Origin: Euglena gracilis
Taxonomy: Eukaryota; Euglenida; Euglenophyceae; Euglenales
Assembly: GCA_039621445.1 (NCBI GenBank)
Contig: CP154956.1
Span: 96,848,406 to 96,912,405 of the forward strand
Length of the DNA stretch: 64,000 nt
Reading direction: 5' to 3'
Shown here: piece by piece, positions 57,054 to 64,000 of the stretch
Numbering within the stretch: the first letter of the stretch is position 1
How the letters are laid out: the number at the start of each line of letters is the position of its first letter
Program-made: the position numbers and the translations under genes
The notes under the pieces: generated by a model
What the model saw: the letters and a program-made list of their open reading frames with translations, nothing else
What the model was told of the DNA's origin: nothing
Database searches by the model: none

Positions 57054-60000
57054 CCCCCCCCCCCCCCCCCCCCTTCCTCCCCCCCCCCCCCACCCCCCCC
57101 CCCCCCGCCCCGGCCCCCCCCCCCCCCCCCCCCCCTCCCCCCCTCCAACCCCCCCCCCCCCCCCTTCCCTGCCTGCCTTCCTCCCCTCCCCCCCCGTCAG
57201 AGATACACACGCCCAGGAACGACTGTAGGCATCCAAACTGCAGAACGTTTCACACACACACCACCACACACGCGCGACGATCGAACACAAACTCTCTTAC
57301 ATGCATACACACACAAGGGCGTTGGCGGGTGGTGACACAAATAAATTAACCAAAAATGGATAACCACACCCAGTGGCTTTGAGAGCTGGGTGCAGGTTTC
57401 GATATAAGGGCAGGTGGAGGTAGTCCGGACCCCCCCCCTCCGGTCCCATACGCCCTGCTAACATCGAACCCTGGCTGGGTGCAGGAATATTTCACGGGCT
57501 TTGAGTTGAAGTTTCAGGTGGGCTTTTCCATTTTTTCAACATTCATATGTTGCCCAAAGAAAGCTTTTTTGCCAACTTTTTCTGAAGTTTCCCCCCCACT
57601 TATAAACACCCCGGGGTTTATAGGATCCGGTTTGGTTGGTCGGCCGAAGAGGGGGGGTTATAGACCCCCCAAATTGGCAAGTTTCGCAAATTTGGGCAAA
57701 AATGGCATTTTTGATGATGGTCGGTCTCAAAAAATTGCCAAAAAATGGCAATTCTTGGGTGGTGTGCAGCCGAAAAAAAACGTCCCCAGCGGCTTTCATT
57801 CTTCCCTGGGGGGGGGGGGGGGTTTATAAGTCTCGGTTTGGTTGGTCGGCCTAAGGGGGGTTTATAAGTGAGGGGGGGTTACGCTTCGGAGGGGTGGGGC
57901 GAGGCAATGATTGACTGTTTTCTTTTTTTTTCAAAATGGAAGGCGACCCCTGTCACGCTAAGCATCTCGTTGTATGAATAAGCTTCAAAGCTCGCAGGAA
58001 GAAATAGGGCCTCGTTTGGAACCCCATATCATACGCCCTCACACTGTAAAATTGTCATCACTGTGGGGGAAAACAGAGTGACGGAGGCACACCTGGGTCT
58101 TCCGGGGCTCCTGCACCGCCACCACGGTGACGTGGTACGTGCGCCCCGGGGTGAGGGCGGTCAGCATCAGCTTCCGGCGGGAGACGCTGGCCGCCACCTG
58201 GTAGGACACACCCCGGTCCTGGCTCAGCAGCACCCTGAGTGTGCGGCGGGACCGGGGGTGGGTGACCCTGCTGTGCTGCACGGCAGGGCACAGCACGGCA
58301 TGGCACGGCACAGCACTGTGCAGACATGCTTTCTGTCCAGGTGAAAAACCCAAAACTGTACAAATGCCGAACAAAATGGGGATTTTTTGGATGATTTTTT
58401 GGTCGAATTTTTCAGCAAAGATCCAAAAAAAGACACCCAAAAAATACCTCCCCAGAATTATCAGCAACGGACTCATAAAGTATGGCCAGGGGTCTTGTTG
58501 GGGGGGTTCATTCATATTTACATGTATTATTATCTATGCATAACGCAAAGGGAAGCCTCTACAGTAATCACTGCCCCCCCCCAGCCGGGGGGGCCAAGGA
58601 GCTAGAGGGGGAGTTCTGTGCTTGAGAAGACGGCCCGAAGCCAAACTTGTCTGTTTTTTTTGTGTGCTCCTCACCAGAGATGTCTCCAACGAAAGTGCAG
58701 TATATCACGCATACTCAAGGTATTGGGTCACGGTTCACATTAGGGTTAGGACTGAGGCCGTTAGGACAAAACTTAGGCCTAAATAAGGAAAAAGTTTTGG
58801 TCCAAATGTCAGACCAATTTGGGCCAGAACTTTGGCTAACCCTAAACCCCACCCTGAAAATAAGACCCGGGCCTTATTTTTGAATCCGTAGCTGGAAACC
58901 TCCAGGGGGGTCTTATTTTTGAAGGGTGTTTTTTTTTAAATTTTTGGATTTTTTTTCTTGACCAACCGGGGGTCCGAGAAAAAAAGCATCATTCCCAAAA
59001 ACACTGAAATTTTTCCTTCAGCGCTTCGCGCCATGCGAAAATTGGCAAAAGTGGAAATTATTTCAAAACTTTTTAAAAAATTACCATGCTTTTTGCACTT
59101 CAAATTTTCTAGAGTTTTTGAAATTCCATCATTTTGTGTGTGAAAATTGGGGTTTTCGGGTTTTCGGTCATTTTTAAGAGAAAACTTTCACCTTCCACAG
59201 TGCTTCGCACTGTCATATTTCGGGGGGTCGTATTTTTGGATTTTTGCTCGATCGGGGGGTCTTACATTGGGGGGGGGGGGGGGCTTATTATGGGGGGTCT
59301 CACTTTTGGGGAGTTGAGCCGAATCCCTTTGGGGACAACAATCGTACCCTAACTCTATCTTAAAATACAGAATTCCCCTGAAAAAAATGCCGACAAAACC
59401 CACATGGGTGTGTCAGGGAACCGCTTTCTGTGGCATCATATGGCAATATCAGGTCCCTTCCACAAAAAAAGAGGGGGGGTTCCTGTGTTCCATTGTCAAA
59501 TTGAAAGCTCCACTGTTGCAGGATTTGCGCATACTGACGACAGAGGGAGGGGTGGGAGGATAAAGCCCCAAACATTAGAGTGGGGGGGACTGGCTGTTGT
59601 CTGGCTAATCTGTCAGTAGTCGGTACAGGGGGGGGGGGGGGGGCTGGCAATGGCAGCAACTGGCCAGTCAGTCGACGAGTCGATCAACAAATGTAATCAA
59701 ATCAAACAAATATCTCAGGTGGCACTTCAGGTGCGATGTCACTGATCGAAATAAGACGTGCAGCGATGGCCAAAAATTCAGCCGCGACACAAAGATCACT
59801 TATTCTAAAAAATTGCAGTTCTGAAAAAAAACTTTCAGTTCTCAATTTCACTCAATACTGTGACTCAGAACCTGCAGGTCAGTCGATCTGACTGAAAGCT
59901 GCTTCTGCAAGGTTCGTGGCACTTGTTGAACCCCAAAGAACCCAAAATTTTCGAAAAACTTGGTTTGCCCAGATGTGTAAAAAAAAAAATGCATGAGTTC

Positions 60001-62480
60001 CACACGGGATTTTGTTATTTTAGGGCTCAGACAGTTCAGAAACAAAAGGGCTTAGTAAATAATATGGTAGCCCCCCATGGTCATTTGTCTATTTGTCTAT
60101 TTTTAGCCGAAAATTTCATAAAAACACATTTCTATAGCCCACAAACTTGTCAAATATCCTTTGTTTCTGAAATGCCCGAGGGTTTTGAAACAAAATATCA
60201 CTTGTGTTTGAAAAGCCGACAGCAAACCCCCTTTGGTACATTAGAGTAGCTGGTTGACTAGCCAGCCCCCACCAACTAGTCTGGTCGACAACCAGTCGGT
60301 CAACTAGCCAGCATCCCCCCCCCACTCTAAGTTAGTGAGCCGGAAGCCAAAGCGCTGGTGATTTCAGAAGGGCCGAATGGTGTAATTGCACAGGGATCAT
60401 GGCGGAGCCCACCGGTAGACAAGGGGGCCGACCGGGGCCGGGGCGGGCCGGGTCCAGCGCACCATCGCAGTGGAGGTGGTGATGCAGCTGACCTCCACCA
60501 GGTCCGGGTTGCCTGGCGCTGCGGGAGGAAATCCAGCCCACTAGTTTGGCATGGGGAGGGAGGACCCCAAAAGTCATGTCATGGATGTGCTTGCTTTAGG
60601 CTGTCAAAATCGCGGCTGACTGCCAGTGAGAGCATTGATTTTGGTGGCTGAATCCCCCCAAGAAAGCAAGGCTGTGCCGACATTTGTCGCTGTATCTGTG
60701 AGACTTCCTAAATTGCATCTTTTGTTGAGGTTGTGGTGGATAATTGTGCCTTCTTGGAAGCAATTTTCCCACTACCACACAGCCTCCTTTCCCCAACAGA
60801 CCTTGAGATCCCGACCAAAGAAAAGGTGTGTTTTGGGTGCTTTTTTGTACGGCTTTATTGTTGTATGGTTTTATTCACTCATGCATGGTTGCCTATGTGT
60901 TCACCCTGCATAATGCATTTGAATCGACTTGAAGTGGTGCAAATAATCCGCCAAGTCTGCTAGATCCACAACTTAAGGGGTTTTCCTACGGACCTTCGTG
61001 GGGGGGATGATGAACCACTTCAACAATTTTCCTCCTCTTCCTTCATCCCCCCTGATGCTCACAATATCCCATTTTTATTACTTCCACCGTGTGGTGTTTG
61101 GAAAAACTCTTCAGGAGAGTTTCACCAACTGGATCTGATGGCGATGGGGGTGATTTGTGACACCTGTAGGTTTCTTCTTCGGTCCAGGGCGATGTTTCTC
61201 CAGCTCCTGTGGCAGAAGGAGCACGATCGTCCCATCATTAATCTTCAAATGCCCAACAATCAGCACGCCAACAGAAACAATGAGATGATGACGCCTGGTA
61301 ATGACGATTGGGAAATGGAAGGGTGTTAGGTGATTTCGGCATTTCCTGTTTATGGGAATTGTTTTGAGGCGGTAAGAACGGTTGGTGATGGCAAACATGC
61401 CCACTGGACGAATGGCTTTGTGCACATCCAAAGTGAGCGCACTGTGCAAGCACAGACGAAGGCACGCATACAAAGGATGCACACATGCATGCAGGCAGAA
61501 CGTTCATGCACACCATCACTATGGCGCTCACGGGGAGGTGCAGCCGGCAGGGGTGGGAGACTTCATCCACCTGGGGGAGCTCCGGCGGGGGTGGGGGCTG
61601 TGAACAGAGTAGAAAACTGGGTTAGGTGGAGAACTAACTACCCTGAAAGCATTCAAAAGCAGCACTCCACTCACACGTATTTATCATCCACAAATGTCTA
61701 AATTTGATTTCATTTTGTTTCTTTCAACTTATGTGTCCACTCAGGGCACCAGCTTCTGACCCATAAAGCCAATGAGCTTCAAAGAATACTAAAAAAAAAG
61801 AGCAACAAAATACCACAATTTTTTTGACCGAAATGTCCTAAAATATGTTGAAAGGTCCAGAAATATTTGAAAAATTCATCCTCAGAAACTTTTCCTGGCC
61901 AAGCCTAGACTGTGCACATTTCTGGTAGAAAGAAGAATGGAGGAAAAAAGAAGGAAATTGTTCACCACCTTGGGTGAAATTTCCAGAAGGAAACATTATT
62001 TGTTGCCACACTGTGTATGTTTTCAACACTCATTTGCATTCCTTCTCCTAAAAAACAACAACACAAAAGCATGCGCAAAATATCTTCCCATGGTCATCTC
62101 AGATTTTGCCATCAATCTGCATCAATATTAAAGACATACAATTTGCACAGCATTGCCAAGCTAGCTCTCATGGCACTGCTGTGAAAAATTCAACTTCACT
62201 CCACTGACTGAATTAAGGAATCAAAATGACATCAAAAACGTGGTGACAGTATGTGTCACAGCGCCTGGCAACAAACCTGCAGTTTGAGGCTTTTGAACTG
62301 GAATTGTACTTGCAAAATAAAACAGAGGGAGGCGTGGATGCACCGGGTGCAGCAGCGCGACCCACGGCTGCCCGCCGCCGGCCCCCCCGGCCGCCGCCGC
62401 CGCCGCGTCCTGTTCCTCCTGCCCCAGCGGGGGCTGCCTCAGGCTCTGCAGAAAGGCCTCCTCCACGGCCCTCGCCACAC
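52442..62480 (-). CDS. Fibronectin type III domain protein, 3' part of the gene
   Basis: Five exons on the minus strand, of which the first four recognised run 62480 to 58093 and the last, with stop, is at 52442. Translation gives an acidic/Ala-Gly segment, a Pro-rich segment, one complete FN3 domain split over two exons (hallmarks: W in MVRWTRP, Y in LVYR, L--L-PGRTYHV-V-A), then a basic Gln-rich tail. FN3 domains mediate protein contacts; no catalytic domain is visible, so the role is unknown. The gene continues above 62480. The last intron (52598-58092) contains a complete transposon-like element. Confidence 0.7.
53210..56111. mobile_element. Hairpin-rich DNA transposon-like element, copy 2 (2902 bp)
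   Basis: Ends are inverted repeats CTTAGGCGGCCGGATYCGCA.., flanked by the direct repeat ACCCT (53205-53209 and 56112-56116). Inside are about 18 GCGCAAATGCGC-type palindromes. The first 10 bp of the terminal repeat match copy 1, while the rest is similar but diverged. No transposase recognised. Sits in the last intron of the FN3 gene. Confidence 0.85.
56976..57195. repeat. (CA)n/(CG)n then poly-C tract
   Basis: CA and CG dinucleotides followed by about 140 bp of nearly pure C. The GGAACGACTGTAGGCATCCAAAC sequence occurs on both sides (56940 and 57215), i.e. the tract sits between direct repeats. Confidence 0.92.
57591..57878. repeat. C-tract MITE-like element, family A copy 2
   Basis: Begins CCCCCCCACTTATAAACACC and ends GGGGGTTTATAAGTGAGGGG. 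Shares the internal TTTATAGGATCCGGTTTGGT segment and the CCGAAAAAAAACGTCCCC..GCGGCTTTCATT block with copy 1. Confidence 0.75.
58093..58267 (-). CDS. Exon of FN3-domain gene, second half of FN3
   Basis: Fifty-eight codons after one base: VTHPRSRRTLRVLLSQDRGV ... LMLTALTPGRTYHVTVVAVQ EPRKTQ. 'LTALTPGRTYHVTVVAV' is the FN3 E-F strand signature. Acceptor CAGCAG, donor CAG|GTGTGC. Confidence 0.82.
58850..59310. repeat. C/G-tract element, AAAATAAGACC family
   Basis: Left part CTGAAAATAAGACCCGGGCC and right part with GGGGGGTCTTACATTGGGGG and GCTTATTATGGGGGGTCTCA. Inverted arrangement of ATAAGACC / GGTCTTAT as in 49627-50003. Confidence 0.45.
60413..60518 (-). CDS. Exon of FN3-domain gene, first half of FN3
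   Basis: Reads PGNPDLVEVSCITTSTAMVR WTRPAPAPVGPLVY, beta-strands A to C of an FN3 domain with the core Trp. Acceptor CCCGCAG, donor CG|GTGGGC; the arginine codon is completed by the next exon. Confidence 0.78.
61532..61597 (-). CDS. Exon of FN3-domain gene, proline-rich
   Basis: Twenty-two codons PPPPPELPQVDEVSHPCRLH LP between acceptor TTCACAG and donor CCC|GTGAGC. Phase 0 with the preceding exon; the phase with the following exon is off, so its edge may differ. Confidence 0.5.
62344..62480 (-). CDS. Exon of FN3-domain gene
   Basis: Reads VARAVEEAFLQSLRQPPLGQ EEQDAAAAAAGG ... QPWVALLHP: 45 codons after two bases. Acceptor GCCCCAG, donor CCG|GTGCAT. A GCC/GGC-rich run encodes poly-Ala/Gly. 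No domain recognised. Confidence 0.6.
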
Positions 62481-62932
62481 CTGGGGCCCGACAACACACG
62501 CATCCACCTTTTACTGTACAGGTGGTTGGCTTGTGCAAATGTGAAAACCAAGCAATTGTGCAGCTTCATCCACGTACCATTGAGAGGGTACGTCAATATT
62601 GCAGTTTAAAATCCTTAAGTGGGAGATGGTTTGTAGAATTTAAATGCAACAAAAAGACAACCCTTTTGGGCTTAATTTGTGCATCTGTGATGAACCATTC
62701 TTAACCCTTTGAAACATCAAAACAAACGGCCGTTGCAGGTTTTACCCGAAAAATTGAGTTTAAAATGCCCTTAAAAAATGCCCGTAGTTCAGTCCGAAAA
62801 TGAGGCAGGGTACATTGGCTGAAAATGGATGTGTTAGCTGACTGGAAAATCTTGGTGTTCGGGGGGCCATATAATGCAATAGCCTGTCGCACTTTATTTG
62901 ACATTCTCAGACACATCACAAACCACCACTTT

Positions 62933-63230
62933 GTATGTATGTATGTATGTATGTATGTATGTATGTATGTATGTATGTATGTATGTATGTATGTATGTAT
63001 GTATGTATGTATGTATGTATGTATGTATGTATGTATGTATGTATGTATGTATGTATGTATGTATGTATGTATGTATGTATGTATGTATGTATGTATGTAT
63101 GTATGTATGTATGTATGTATGTATGTATGTATGTATGTATGTATGTATGTATGTATGTATGTATGTATGTATGTATGTATGTATGTATGTATGTATGTAT
63201 GTATGTATGTATGTATGTATGTATGCATGT
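62933..63230. repeat. (TATG)n microsatellite of about 295 bp
   Basis: Over 70 perfect GTAT units. Not coding despite open frames in several phases. Confidence 0.97.
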
Positions 63231-63801
63231 ACGGCGGGACCTGGGTCCGAGTTTTCGACTTTTCGGTCCTGCCGCGCTTGGGAACCACCCCGTTTCCGGG
63301 CCACCGGCGGCGGAATCGGGGAGGGTGTGTGCCTAGTTTTGGGAAGCGGATTAGGGTTAGGATCTGCGCGCCAAAAATTGGCCCATTTCAGGGACCAAGT
63401 CAGCCCGGAAGTTAGGTCCTATTTTGGGAGAATTTTTAGGTCGCCCGTTTGTCTATAATATCGGAATTGTGCCTAAATCCCCCCCCCAACTCGGTCTGGA
63501 ATGCGGCCTAACTTCTGCCTCGATTCCTATAAAAAAAAAACGCGAACCCGACGGAAAGCCGGTCGAATCCCAAACCCAATCCCCATCCACAACCCCAACT
63601 TTCCCCCCAAGTGGGACCCCCCCCCCCGGGTAAAGTGAACCCTCGGGCCTTTATTTTATGGCTGCCATATATTATCAATATTTTGTGTCTCCAACAGAAG
63701 TGGAGAAGGCCTATTCTGCATTTACTCTCATTCAGGGCGTAGATTAATAAAAATCTGTGCCCGGGAGCAAGCACCTATTACAGATTCCAAATTTTAGCCC
63801 T

Positions 63802-63881
63802 TGGTCGGCTGCGGTCGGCCGCGGTCGGCTGCGGTCGGCTGCGGTCGGCTGCGGTCGGCAGCGGTCGGCAGCGGTCGGCAA
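63802..63881. repeat. Tandem 10-bp repeat GCGGTCGGCT
   Basis: Eight near-perfect copies; the last three read GCGGTCGGCA. Confidence 0.9.
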
Positions 63882-64000
63882 AGTAGTTGGCTGTAGGTGG
63901 GGGGCAGGCCAACAAAAAATGAGCATATATCACAATCACACAATCCACTGTTGCCGACTTTTGGCCACTTTTCGCTGCTTTTGGCCAGTTTTTGATGCTT

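Larger units (their letters stand above)
62481..64000. other. Right edge, no exon recognised
   Basis: Contains the TATG microsatellite, a short TTAGGGTTAGG at 63351 and the 10-bp tandem repeat. Upstream exons of the FN3 gene must lie here or beyond the window. Confidence 0.5.

Noticed and set aside
62825-63458. Open frames rich in YVCM or YIHT
   Set aside because: Translation of the TATG microsatellite in every frame.

Overview
The window is nuclear DNA of a eukaryote, most likely a euglenid (Euglena-like alga). Short GC-rich exons of about 60 to 250 bp, all on the minus strand, are scattered through long repeat-rich introns. Most introns are GT-AG with a GTG-type donor (often GTGTGC or GTGCGT). 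At least three INTS3 introns instead obey the euglenid 'nonconventional intron' geometry: CAG at +4 to +6, CTG at -8 to -6, and complementary ends. Telomere-like TTAGGG runs fit but are not diagnostic. The organism call is inference; the splice geometry is read directly.

Three genes lie head to tail on the minus strand. (1) From beyond the right part of the window to 52442: the 3' part of a gene encoding a protein with a fibronectin type III domain. (2) 50526 to 29374: an apparently complete gene for an INTS3 orthologue (Integrator complex subunit 3), recognised exon by exon along the family. (3) About 27411 to 750: a gene combining an unidentified alpha-helical N-terminal region, a basic/acidic NLS-like linker, a DEDD-type 3'-5' exonuclease domain closest to EXD1, and a possible terminal CxxC exon. 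Most exon junctions keep reading phase; the exceptions are listed.

The non-coding part is dense in repeats. Two elements of about 3 kb (15866-18919 and 53210-56111) share terminal inverted repeats starting CTTAGGCGGC, have perfect 5-bp target duplications (ACAGA, ACCCT), and are filled with palindromes around GCGCAAATGCGC. No transposase was recognised in them; they look like a non-autonomous, hairpin-studded DNA transposon family. Several small MITE-like families have C-tract/G-tract inverted ends (15331-15717 with 57591-57878; 22627-23055 with 42330-42699; 37434-37606 with 51220-51394). Another set has ends like CAGGG..TTTTTAAGG (24508-25556), and the same end sequence is found at the termini of nonconventional introns in INTS3, suggesting that such introns are or were mobile elements.

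Other structures are a foldback at 13377-13524, a large (GTGC)n/(GT)n microsatellite pair flanking an inverted-repeat element (20630-22370), long poly-A (32980-33420) and TATG (62933-63230) tracts, and degenerate pyrimidine-skewed copies of INTS3 exon sequence at 45.2-46.4 kb. No tRNA, rRNA, CRISPR, prokaryotic operon or viral gene was recognised. Exon edges marked 'about' are approximate; transcript data would be needed to fix them.
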